Part shown: positions 1 through 9,627 of the stretch, piece after piece
Position numbering within the stretch: the stretch's first letter is position 1
Layout of the letters: the number at the start of each line of letters is the position of its first letter
Assembly: GCA_032207245.1 (NCBI GenBank)
Contig: CM063510.1
Coordinates: 48,399,995 to 48,463,994 of the forward strand
DNA from: Pardosa pseudoannulata
Taxonomy: Eukaryota; Arthropoda; Arachnida; Araneae; Lycosidae
Reading direction: 5' to 3'
Length of the DNA: 64,000 nucleotides
Program-made: the position numbers and the translations under genes
Notes under the pieces: generated by a model
Seen by the model: the letters and a program-made list of their open reading frames with translations, nothing else
What the model was told of the DNA's origin: nothing
The model's database searches: none

Positions 1-667
1 TAAAAATCCTTGCATATATGACACACCCACACGCAGGGACACTCTTTACAACGTAAACAGATTTCCTTAATAGAACGATTTCACGCAACGTCACGAATTA
101 CTTTAATGCCCTTTCGTTCATTTTCATGCGTACGGCAACAAATATGCAGCCTTTCCGTTTAAAATGAAAGCTAGACTCGTCATGAGTTGAGATGTGCCAC
201 GCTGCATGAAAGTGCCATATTAGTTTTCGCCAAGTTCACATCTGTAGATAATTACAATCCATGGTATTTAAAACATAGCGATTTCATTAAGATTAGAAAT
301 TATCCCCATAAACCTTTCTCTTTTTTCCTTTTTTTTTTTGTGTACAAATTATTTTATTTGCATAAATATTTTGAGCTCAAATAAACACGGAAGCATAGTT
401 TCTGTTTTGAGTTATACCTTTCTAAATCTTTGATTTTTTTCTAAGTGTCCTTTTTTTAACATTTTTCTCAACACAGCCAGGAGTTTAAAAAATAAATAAA
501 TAAAAATAAAAGCAGTGCTTCATTACGATACAAAGTATTTAGAAATGAACGTTTCTTTTGCAAATTTTTTAAATCAGCTCGATTTTTTTTAACCTGCTGA
601 GTGATAAACAAACGATAGTATTAAATTGTTGTTTCTTATGGCTAAATAGGGTACTGAAATGTGGATA
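1..667. other. AT-rich non-coding stretch, nothing recognised
   Basis: This stretch holds short homopolymers and stop-rich frames only. Possible polyadenylation hexamers for a minus-strand gene (TTTATT on the plus strand) occur near 352-358. I see no convincing exon or transposon terminus here. Confidence 0.5.
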
Positions 668-868
668 TTACAAATCTGGGATTAACTTTAGTAACAATTT
701 TCCCCACCTTTTAATAAATCCATGTACAATATAATTCATGTCAAACAAAAATGGTATTAAACATTTTTTTCCCGTTACTACTAATGGATATTTAATGACT
801 GGAAAGTCATTGTACTTTGCTGCTTTCCAAGTTGGATCCAGTTCAAACAAAACAGATATTAAATATTT
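668..868 (-). CDS. Possible 3'-terminal coding exon of an unrecognised gene
   Basis: Read on the minus strand, a pyrimidine-rich tract ending in AG at 870-869 (TTTTATTCTTTTAG) is followed by 201 bases open in one frame to a TAA at 668. This would give the last 66 residues of a protein, beginning KYLISVLFELDPTWK and ending KRWGKLLLKLIPDL. Residue use is varied, with aromatic, charged and proline residues, unlike translated AT-rich noise. I do not recognise the family and no upstream exon was found before the LINE at 1440. It could be a real last exon of a gene whose remainder is hidden in this window, or a chance open frame. A TTTATT hexamer near 352-358 could serve as its poly(A) signal. Confidence 0.3.
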   Translation of the reverse strand, partial: KYLISVLFELDPTWKAAKYNDFPVIKYPLVVTGKKCLIPFLFDMNYIVHGFIKRWGKLLLKLIPDL

Positions 869-1439
869 CTAAAAGAATAAAAGTCAATGAAAAATGTTGG
901 GGTTATTTTAAGCCTTAAGTCAAAATTATTTGAAAAAACAAAAGTTCTTATTGACTTTGCAACAGTAAAATTACTTTTCTAGCACAGAAATTCCAACCAA
1001 CAATTGCATTTTATCCGGATATTTTATTATTAATAACAAGACTTAATCAGTTTTTTACAATTGTGTAATGCTAATTTCAAAGTAAATCATTAAATTTAAA
1101 TATTTATCGTTTTTTTATAATTCGTATTATATAAAAGCGTTCTACCATTCAGCCATCGTTCGGCAAAAAATAAAATTTGAATGTTTTACCTCTTTATATT
1201 TCTTGCTTCTTCAGAACACTTTATAGTGAATAATGTTGAATTATTTTATAGAATATTACTTTATATAAAATACTTTTGAAATTTTTATTATATCGATATA
1301 AAAACTTTTGAGAAAATTTTCTAAAAGACTTTTATATAAGGCATAATGTATAGTTATATGCAATACAGCTTAAAACAACCTTTACAACATTAAAACATTA
1401 TCAACGTAATATCATATATTGATGCATCGATAAATCAGG
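869..1439. other. AT-rich non-coding stretch
   Basis: No open frame, transposon terminus or structured repeat that I can support between the candidate exon and the LINE. Confidence 0.4.
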
Positions 1440-3487
1440 ATTTAAATTTGGTTATATCTTCTCTAATAGCATAACAACCCGTTACAGGTCTTAGCTACCT
1501 CGACAGCACGTTTCTTCCAACACAATCGGTCCAAAGCAACTCTTTGCCAGTCTTGAGTTCCTTTTCGGTATCGTCTTGTGGTCGTCCCTGGGCACGGGAT
1601 CCTTCAAGGTTTTTAAAAATGTGTATTCTAGTAGGGTTGTTTTCCAGGGGTCTCCAGATGTGGCTGAGTCATCTCAGTCTAATATTTCGGAGAACTTGTG
1701 TGACTTTTTGAGGCTCTTTTAAAGCCTATATAATTCAAAAATTTATCTGGTTCTCCAGAACCCTTGTTCTTTTACAAGCCAAATAAAGTTCTTAATACTT
1801 TTCTTTCAAAAGTTTCCAGGGCTCGCTAGGTTTCTGAGTTTAATATCCAGGTTTCTGTAGCATATAGTAGCACAGGTAGTATAAGTATCTTGTATAATCT
1901 CAGTTTAATTTTTCGGCTAACAAGTTTGGATGTTAATTGTTTTTTTATGTCCATAGAAACATTTTATTAGCCGATTATTTATTCTACTGTTAATTTCGGC
2001 TTTCAGCTTGTTTTGATCATTAATAATTGTTCCAAGGTATTTAAATTCAATAACCTTTTCAACGGTATGACCATTTGTGCAAAAAGGATTGTAGTTCACA
2101 GTCGAGGGCGAGACTCCCATAAACTTTGTCTTGTGTTCATTAATAGTGAGGTCCATGTTTATTGCAGATATTTCTAGGGCTCGGAAGGTCTCTTTAACTG
2201 CCTTTTCAGATCTTCAAATAATGTATACATAGGCCATTATTTGTAGTGATCTATTTCAGAAAGTGCCTCATCGGTCTAATCCGCTATCTGGGATGCATTT
2301 CTCCAATGCGAGATTGAAGAGCAGGCAAGCGATTCTTCCTGACGCAGGCCTCTTTTTGTAGTGAAAGGCTTAGATACATGGTTTTGGATTTTGCATCGTA
2401 CGTTATTTAAGGTGGCTTTAGTGAGGTTGACAAGTTTTGTAGAAATTTTAAACTCAATCATTGCGTTAAGCAACTTATCTCAATTCTTCCTTATCTCAAT
2501 TATATTTTCATGCCGTCGTAAGCAGCCTTAGAGTCAATAAATAAATGGAAGGTTTTGATATTGTGCTCTTTAGTTTTTTCTAAGATTTGTCTGAGACAAT
2601 GGATTTGTCCTCACTGGATCTTTGGAGTCTAAATCCACACTGGTTTAGACTCCAAATTAATCCCAATTACTTTTTCAGTATAGGGTTGAAGTCTTGCCAA
2701 AAGCAGGTTGTAGAAGATTTTATATGCCGTATTGAGGAGTGTGATGCTCCTATAGTTACGATTCAAGTTGGTTTCCTTTTTGAAATATGGGGCAGATGGA
2801 GTCTTTTTCCCATTCAATGGGTATTTTCTCCGTCTTCCATATTTTAACCAACATTTTGTGTAAGGCTCTAATAAGCACTGGTTCATCGACCTTTAAAAAT
2901 TCCGAAGGTATATTGTCAAGGTCAGACGATCTGTTATTTCTGAGTTTTTTAATAGCAGGGATCACTTCGTCGATGGAAGGCGAAGGGTTATCTTCATCTT
3001 CGATGATGTTCTGTTCGACAGGGTCATCTTGGGTAGCAGTATCGTCTTTCCCGTCAAGCAGATTTTGGAAGTAGTCTTTGCAAACCTCGGCTACTTCGTG
3101 GATTTCACTAACGAGTTCTCCCTTCTTATTTCTACATGTGATTGTTCTTGGCTTGAATTCATTTCTTATTTTATTGATTGATATGTGGAACTTCCGACAA
3201 CCATTTTTGTTGTTTAAGTTCTCTAGATTTTTTAGTGAGTCTTCAAAAAAGGTTTCTTTCATTCTTTTGTTTAGTTTTTTCTCCACTCTCCCCAGCTCTT
3301 TATATTTTTCTTCATGGATTCTTGTGTGATATTTTGTAACATTAGCAAGTATGCCTTATTTTTCCTTCTGTGACTTTTCTACACTCCTCGTCAAACCATT
3401 CGTTTCTCGTACGACGTCCTATATTTGGTAAAGTTTCATTAGCGGATTTCAAGATGATATCCTTTATAGATTTCCTGTTGAAATCGT

Positions 3488-3531
<44 letters not shown>

Positions 3532-4565
3532 GTAGTTTGAGTTTATATTCTTTGAGAATATTCTGCTCCTTTAGCTTAAAGATATCAGGTTTGAAATTGT
3601 TGTTCGCCTTCTTTCAGAAAAAGTTCTTACACAGTCTAAATATGACTTTAGACCTGACATGTATGTAGTCAGTATTAACGTTTGCCCCTCTATAGCTTCT
3701 TACGTCCATTATATTTTCCCGATGTCTCTCCTATCTAGAAGTACAATCCGGTTGCGAGTTAGACCATCGGGAAATATCCAGGTGTATTTGTATATTTCAT
3801 TATGCGGGAATGTTGTACTAGCTATAAACATATTTTCTGAGACAGCAAAGTTAAAGCTTCTTTGTCAGTTTCAGTTGGTGTCATTGTGTAAACTGTTAGG
3901 ACCAGCATGAGGGCTAATAAAACGTTCTTTTTCAATATTATCGTTGAAGTCTCTAATGACCAGCTTCATATCTTGTGTAGGACATGAATTTAGCTCTTTA
4001 TGAGTAAGTCGTAGAATAAGTCCTTATCTGTACGTCCTTTTCCTCAGTCAGTGTGTGGGCACAGATTAAGGTGGTACTGTAATGCTTTTCTCCCAGTCGG
4101 ATTTTACAAAGTATCATACTAATAGCCTGAAAGTCAATGACTGCATTTCTCTGTCTTTTACTTACGATGAAATCCACACAGAAATGGTGAGCATTATCTT
4201 GGCAGTTGTAGTACAATCTACAGTCCTTTTTATCTAAAATATTGATTCCCAGCCACGTGATTTCCTGAACAGCCAAGAGATCAATGCCACATTATTCTAC
4301 AAATCCATCAATTAGGTTTTTCAGAGCTCCGCCCTTATACAGGATGCGAATGTTCCATGTTCCAATATTCAAACCCTTTTCATGCCGAATCGTCTGGGTA
4401 GATTAGAGCCGGTTTTAACATTTCGTTGAGGTTTCGTAATAAGGGTTTTTTTACGAGGTAGGGCCGTTAAACCATTCGCCCAACCCCATTTTAGTCGCCT
4501 CTTACGACAAGCATTGGGATACATTGGGACTATTCTTATCCCTTGAATTTTGTTATATATCACGA
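1440..4565 (-). mobile_element. RTE-clade non-LTR retrotransposon (LINE), degenerate
   Basis: Minus-strand fragments give the order expected for an RTE-type LINE. Endonuclease (about 4340-3900): AVQEITWLGINILDKKD, FIVSKRQRNAVIDF, LICAHTLTEEKD and then DFNDNIEKERF. Linker (3286-2900). Reverse transcriptase: ICPIFQKGNQLES, then in another frame YRSITLLNTAYKIFYNLL, HLFIDSKAAYD (motif A, about 2545-2512), KRGLRQEESL and EFKYLGTIIND. At the 3' end (about 1560-1450) WQRVALDRLCWKKRAVEVAK matches the usual RTE tail. Frameshifts and stops break every domain. The expected catalytic YADD motif is lost: near 2240 the sequence reads AYVYII where family members have AYADDIDII. A poly(T) tract interrupts the left part. 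The element lies upstream of the first visible Mp20 exon, probably in its first intron, on the opposite strand. Both boundaries are approximate; I found no clear target duplication. Confidence 0.85.
3488..3530. repeat. poly(T) tract inside the LINE
   Basis: About 42 consecutive T interrupt the LINE endonuclease/RT linker. It could be an expanded homopolymer or the remnant tail of a nested retro-insertion. Its exact length is unreliable in any assembly. Confidence 0.8.
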
Positions 4566-4640
4566 TGTAATATTTTCAACATTACCTAGTTCTAGTATTT
4601 ACAAAATACAACATAAGCTTAATACTTCATTCTATTTCAG

Positions 4641-4780
4641 ATTCAATCCAAATATGACCCAAAGCTAGCTGCTGAGGTAATGGAATGGATGAAGGATGTC
4701 ATGGGCGATGAAAGTTTGGACACCTCTGGCGACAGAGAAACTTTCTACAGACAACTGAAGGATGGACAAGTTTTATGCAG
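4641..4780 (+). CDS. Mp20: Mp20-like exon: start of CH domain
   Basis: Acceptor TTCTATTTCAG precedes 4641 and donor GTAAAA follows 4780. The exon enters in phase 0 and leaves two bases (AG) of an Arg codon that exon 6413 completes. It encodes 46 residues ending DGQVLC(R), the hallmark of the first CH helices. This is not a first exon: no in-frame start codon fits family length. Confidence 0.92.
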
Positions 4781-7700
4781 GTAAAATAAATTTCTTAAAT
4801 ACTAGGTGAGCCTGATTGTTTTTACATAATAAGAGGTATGATAATATCCATCCAGATCAGCAATAATTATCATCGAACATAGGATCGTATTTCACTGAGA
4901 GGTAGAAAAGAGTAAAATCGAAACGCGTCGAGCATGAACAAGTCATTGTCTCTGACGACATTTTGTACCTGTTTGCGTATCATATATTCTTAAAAATACA
5001 ATCAAGCATTTACCGTATGCAAATTTCCAGTGAGAGGCATATTTGCTCTTGGGTTTCCGTAGAAAGCCAATCAGATCAAACGTTGTCTCTTGGAAATGGC
5101 AATTCAACGCTTTTATTTGGTTATGAGGCAACATTGAGCAGAGAAGGCATTTTCAACCTGCATAATTAGCAAGCTAGGTCTATTAGCAATTCCCACTGCA
5201 ATAGTTCTCGTAAACACCAGCAGAAATTTTCTGTAAAATTCTGGCCAGTCTTTCCACATTATCATCAAGGATATTATATCTTGCCAGACCATTTGGCCAG
5301 CACAACATATCATATCTTCAAAAACAAGTGCTTCTCAGTTCATTCAAAGCTGTTCTGCTCCCTATCCAGAGATACAAGTGGTTTATACACGATGTAGTCC
5401 TAAGCACACTTTTACAGCAGTGGCGTAGCCCGCGTAACTGGCGCCCATGGCATGATAGATTTCCTTGCCCTACAATCGCTTCGCCTCTGATTTAATGCCT
5501 GCTGGCTATTGCTGTGCAAACAGTTTTGGGAAGTGAAAATTCTATAATACTGCGTATTTTTCGACAACGTTCAAGTAATGACTTCTTTTGTACACACATT
5601 CTGTTGAATTAAATGATTAAAATAATAGGTCACATTACACCTAGAATACAACAGAAGGGCAGTCTAACTTATGACACAGAATTTATAGACTGACTTAAAA
5701 GATTGAAATTATTTTAGTACGTAATGAAAAGAGAAATATATCAAACGGCACCAAATTATAGTCGACAAACCTAATTTAAATTTCAAAAATTTTTTTAACT
5801 CCACACTCCTTCGACCTCCAAACATTTTGACCTTCCTGAAACCTTCTCAGAGTTGACATTTAATCAATCATCATGAAAAGTTTTTGTCATAATATATATA
5901 TAAATGACTTAAAGCATTTCGGTTTCTGTATTTTTCTCTCTTAAATATTCTCTGTATTATCTCTTATAAATTTATACATTGTCTGTTTATCCTAAAGCTG
6001 GATTTTTTTTTTAAGTAAAGAGCTTTGGTAAGTTGTAGAAACAAAAGTTTTTGGTTACTCAATGCCAATTAAGATTTTGCTTTTTTTTTAATCAACATTT
6101 TTTTCTTTCAAAAATTTTAGTGTTATATATTTTATGTAATGGCATTATTTAAGCTAATATTATGAGTATAGTGAAAAGTTGAATATTTTAAAATTTGAGA
6201 TCCCTTGTTTCCAATTATTTATTATTATTCTCAGACAACAGTCTATATCTATAAATAACAGTTCTACAATTTAGGAAGAGACATATATGAGAAAAGAAAT
6301 GTATTTGTTTTTTATGTTACTTTTATATTTGCTATAAAATGTTCTTAATAGGCTAGAACTTTTCTTTTTGTTTATTCATATGTTAACTTGATGCTTTTAA
6401 ATTTTATTCCAGGCTGATCAATGTACTCCAACCAGGTTCCATTCCTGAGAAAAAAATTAACAACACAAAAATGGCATTCAAATGTATGGAAAATATAAAT
6501 TTATTCTTGGAACAGGTATTGCACTAATTTGTTTAACTCTCTGTAAGATTATGCTTATTCCTTAAACACCTTATATTTTAAATATTAAATAAATTACCTT
6601 TGAGCATTAATGTCTATAACAAGCTTATTTAATATTGTTATTTGTTAGCATCTGATACAGGAGTTATTCAATTGATTTATAAATTGAGGACTTAGAAGTA
6701 TCAGATATTCTGTTATAAATGGATTAAGTACTTGAAATATCACTGAGATGCTGTAACAGACTGAAGAGCCATGGCTCTGAATAGGTCAGGAGGGCATAGG
6801 CCTGTTACAGGCTGTATTGCCCAAGAAGTGCTGCAGAGATCCTGGATTGTTATCTTGAGTTAATGTTATTTATAAACAGTAATTTATGATAAAAAAAAAA
6901 TCCGTAAACAGAAGTAATAAGCTGCATAAATATTTACAATATCCTTTTTTAAAAGATATCTAAAATACAAATATTTCTACTGAAAATAACTTCTTGATTA
7001 ATAGAATTTATTTCCATAGGTGAAAAAGTTGGGTGTTCCTGCTGAAGAAACATTCCAAACAGTAGATTTATGGGAAGAGCAAAATCTTACATCTGTTCTC
7101 ATCTGCTTGCAGTCAGTTGCTAGAAAGGTAAAATAAAACTTAGTAATGTGGTTAAGAATTAAAATGTTGACTTTAATGAAGTTATTTCATTTTATTACTA
7201 ACAGTGTAAAATACTGACTTTGGTCTTCAAAGTAGATTTTTCTTTCTCAGCAAGGTCAATTCATTTTAATCATACATAATGAGCCCATATCATCCGTAAT
7301 CTGCAAGTTTAATAGCTGGTTAAACTTGCTCTAAATAAAACTTTTCATTGGATTTTCAGAACAAAAGTTCGCTGAACGATGGCCAAGTGGTTAAGGTGCT
7401 GGCCTTCGGAACCGGAGTTCGTGGGTTCGAATCCCACACTGGCATGGATGTTCGTAGCCGTTCGGAATCGGCTTTAAGCAGTAGGTCCCGGTCTCATTAG
7501 CCCTCGTGTTGCAAAAAATAGACCATAGTGCTCCAAACCAACCAACCAGAACAAAAGTTCAGTTTAGACACTGCAATTTATTTGTTTTTTCTACATAAGG
7601 ACTGAAAACAGTTTAATAATGGCTAGACAGAGAGGATGCTGTCTACAACCCTTTGCCTGTCCTGTACATCACATATGATATATACATCTAATGCTTTTAT

Positions 7701-9154
7701 ATGCATGTATATCACATACACAATGATATAAAATATACAAAAGTTTATACATAAAATATAGTTGTATATTACATCACATTGTGTATATCATGGGATGTAC
7801 TATAGGACAAGCAAAGGGCTATGAAAAACGTACATTGAGTTTAAAAGCAACTGTTGATATAGAAGTTTGCAGCTGTTTGGTACTGATTTTAAGAAGTAGG
7901 TTCTAATCTTGTGTTAAAAAGACTGAAATAATCCAAATCAGAGTAAAAAAAAAATTTACAATTATAAGAATGCATTTTTTTATAACTGCAGCAAAAGTTG
8001 TTAAAGAAATCTTTCCTTTATTATAACAAAGGGGAAACATTCAAAGAAAGTTTTTTTTTTTTATATCCAGAAGTCATTCAATGAGGTATTCAGAGAGATT
8101 CAAGGAGAATTGGTGAAACATACAATAGTTAGGTATTACTCATTCTACAGCAGAATGAAAGGCAAATCTGGCAGAACGGCTTAAGAAGTTTTGATTCTTT
8201 GGTTTCTTGGAAATTGTCTTTAGTGGGTTCTACTGCAAGTTATTTTTAGTGCTATCACTATGGATAAAGTTATTTATCAAATCAAATATGGATCCTCCAT
8301 TTTTATTCACATAGCAACATACCCCTTACTACTAGAAAATTCAAATTAAATTTTCCAGAAATTTTTGTCCAGAGGTTTTCTAGTGTTCATATAAATTTCT
8401 TCAAATTTTATGTGAACTGCTTATTAAAATATTTGCTATAAAATTGTGTATAGTTTTTCAAAACGTAGAGTACTTTGTTGAGTTAAATAGTATCTAATTC
8501 AACTAAGTGAAAAAAGGTGCTAAAACACTTTACAAATTTAAATAATCATTTTAAATAAAGCTGTACTTAATATAAATGAAATCTGATAGCTAGTTACACT
8601 TCTAAACAAATGCTACACTAGTGCAAAATAATGAAAGCAGTTAACATTGAGGCTCTAGGAGCAATTTAAAGAATGTTGTTGAACTTGATTTTAAAGTCAT
8701 TTTTTATAATAGATCTTATGAAGAGTTCAATTTACATTGAATATTTTAAAAGCTGGGATTATATGTCCTTTGTTCCCTTAAAATTAATCAATTATGATAA
8801 AAAATGGAATATCAAAAAACTTTTGCAGTTGTTTATTTCCTTAAAAAAATAAAGAAAAAAAGAAAACTTAGTATTTGATATTACCATAAAAATAAGAATA
8901 CATTTTAGTCAAGAATCATGAAAATTTAAGTAAACTTTATGCAAATCAGTAAATGGTAACTGTAATTTTTTAATATTTTTTAGGCCTCAAAATTTGGTTT
9001 CAAGAGCATTGGACCCAAAGAAGCTGAAGCTAATGTTCGTCAGTTTTCTGATGAGCAACTGAAGGCAGGCCAGAATATCATCAGCCTTCAGTATGGTTCC
9101 AACAAAGGTGCTAACCAAAGTGGGATAAATTTTGGGAACACACGTCACATGTAA
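4641..9154 (+). CDS. Mp20: Calponin/transgelin-family muscle protein (Mp20 type), 3' four coding exons
   Basis: Four exons (4641-4780, 6413-6515, 7020-7127, 8984-9154) join in frame to 173 residues plus stop. The protein starts with the end of an N-terminal helix (SKYDPKLAAEVMEWMKD), continues through a single calponin-homology domain (FYRQLKDGQVLCR, then LINVLQPGSIP, MAFKCMENINLFLEQ, FQTVDLWEEQNLTSV), and ends in one calponin-like repeat (ISLQYGSNKGANQSGINFG). Drosophila Mp20 has 184 residues, so only about 10-15 N-terminal residues are missing; they must come from an exon upstream of 4641, hidden by or beyond the LINE. Family members bind actin and act in muscle (Mp20, calponin, transgelin). 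The CH domain has the single-domain, type-3 arrangement. All introns use GT/AG with conserved phases. Identity with the family is secure; orthology to Mp20 rather than another transgelin paralogue is inference. Confidence 0.93.
4781..6412 (+). other. Mp20-like intron
   Basis: 1.6 kb between the first two visible exons. A short GC-richer block near 5418-5430 (CAGTGGCGTAGCC) looks like a single transposon terminus of hAT style, but no matching second end was found. The rest is AT-rich with no supported feature. Confidence 0.5.
6413..6515 (+). CDS. Mp20: Mp20-like exon: middle of CH domain
   Basis: Acceptor ATTTTATTCCAG, donor CAG|GTATTG. The exon encodes LINVLQPGSIPEKKINN and MAFKCMENINLFLEQ, the conserved core in which family members have LINxLxP and F(K/R)xMENI. 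It ends in phase 0. Confidence 0.93.
7020..7127 (+). CDS. Mp20: Mp20-like exon: end of CH domain
   Basis: Acceptor TTTCCATAG, donor AAG|GTAAAA; exactly 36 codons. It encodes KKLGVPAEETFQTVDLWE and NLTSVLICLQSVARK, matching the FQTVDLxE motif of Mp20/transgelin. Confidence 0.93.
7357..7560 (+). mobile_element. tRNA-derived SINE with 14-bp target duplication
   Basis: The body (7371-7546) begins with a tRNA-like head carrying a box A-like TGGCCAAGTGG (7380-7390) and a perfect box B GGTTCGAATCC (7424-7434), continues with a tRNA-unrelated part, and ends in a short repeat CCAAACCAACCAAC. It is flanked by perfect 14-bp direct repeats CAGAACAAAAGTTC (7357-7370 and 7547-7560), so it was inserted by target-primed reverse transcription. 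It sits in the last intron of the Mp20-like gene. A copy more than 90% similar by eye is at 40601-40780 on the other strand. Confidence 0.9.
7645..7821. mobile_element. MITE-like element with long terminal inverted repeats
   Basis: The left end ACCCTTTGCCTGTCC (from 7648) followed by GTACATCACATATGATATA matches, as reverse complement, the right end around 7785-7820, which reads CCCTTTGCTTGTCC then GTACATCCCATGATATA. Arms are about 40 bases, imperfect, and the whole element is about 175 bases with no coding content. It could fold into one long hairpin. Target duplication is uncertain (TA is possible on both sides). Superfamily not assignable. Confidence 0.65.
8984..9154 (+). CDS. Mp20: Mp20-like terminal exon with calponin repeat
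   Basis: Acceptor TATTTTTTAG, then 56 codons and TAA at 9152-9154. It encodes KFGFKSIGPKEAEANVR, QFSDEQLKAGQNI and the calponin-family repeat ISLQYGSNKGANQSGINFG, ending in NTRHM. The repeat is an actin-contacting element in calponins; a single copy fits Mp20/transgelin. Confidence 0.93.
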   Translation, partial: ASKFGFKSIGPKEAEANVRQFSDEQLKAGQNIISLQYGSNKGANQSGINFGNTRHM

Positions 9155-9616
9155 GAGATGATAGAGAAAATTGTCTTATTTTACATTTTGTGTTTGCCTA
9201 ATTTCTTAAGTTATTTTCATGAAATAGTTTTTCCTTCTGACTCAAGTAATATTGAGACAAAACCTACAATAGCAGCAACAGTTGGATTATCCCATTTAAT
9301 TTTCCATATTTTCAATAGTAAACCAGTAAAACACATATTTTCTTTTCTATGAAAAAAAAATTTTTTAGGAATTGTATTTGCTAGACAGTAAACATAACTT
9401 TCAGTAAAAAGAAGAAAAACGAAGTTTCCTTTTCATAATAAAATTAGGCAAAATATTAATCACAGTTCCATGGTAAAGGAATATTTTGTGAAAATAAACA
9501 TTCCCTAAGGAATATTTTTGCACAACTTGAGAGAATATCATGTCCATTCCAGCTGAATTCAATCAAGTGAAAATCCTATTTGTTATTTGATATATGTACT
9601 ATAATGTAATTTTCAT

Positions 9617-9627
9617 AATAAAATAAA
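9617..9627 (+). terminator. Candidate poly(A) signal of the Mp20-like gene
   Basis: Two overlapping AATAAA hexamers lie about 460 bases after the stop codon. In an AT-rich genome such hexamers are frequent, so this is only a plausible site. Confidence 0.35.

Noticed and set aside
5418..5430. hAT-type terminus CAGTGGCGTAGCC
   Set aside because: Only one end is recognisable, with no partner and no target duplication.
7371..7446. tRNA gene
   Set aside because: The A- and B-box-like motifs are present, but the head does not close into a proper acceptor stem, the same sequence recurs elsewhere with a long 3' part and repeat tail, and target duplications flank it. It is a SINE.
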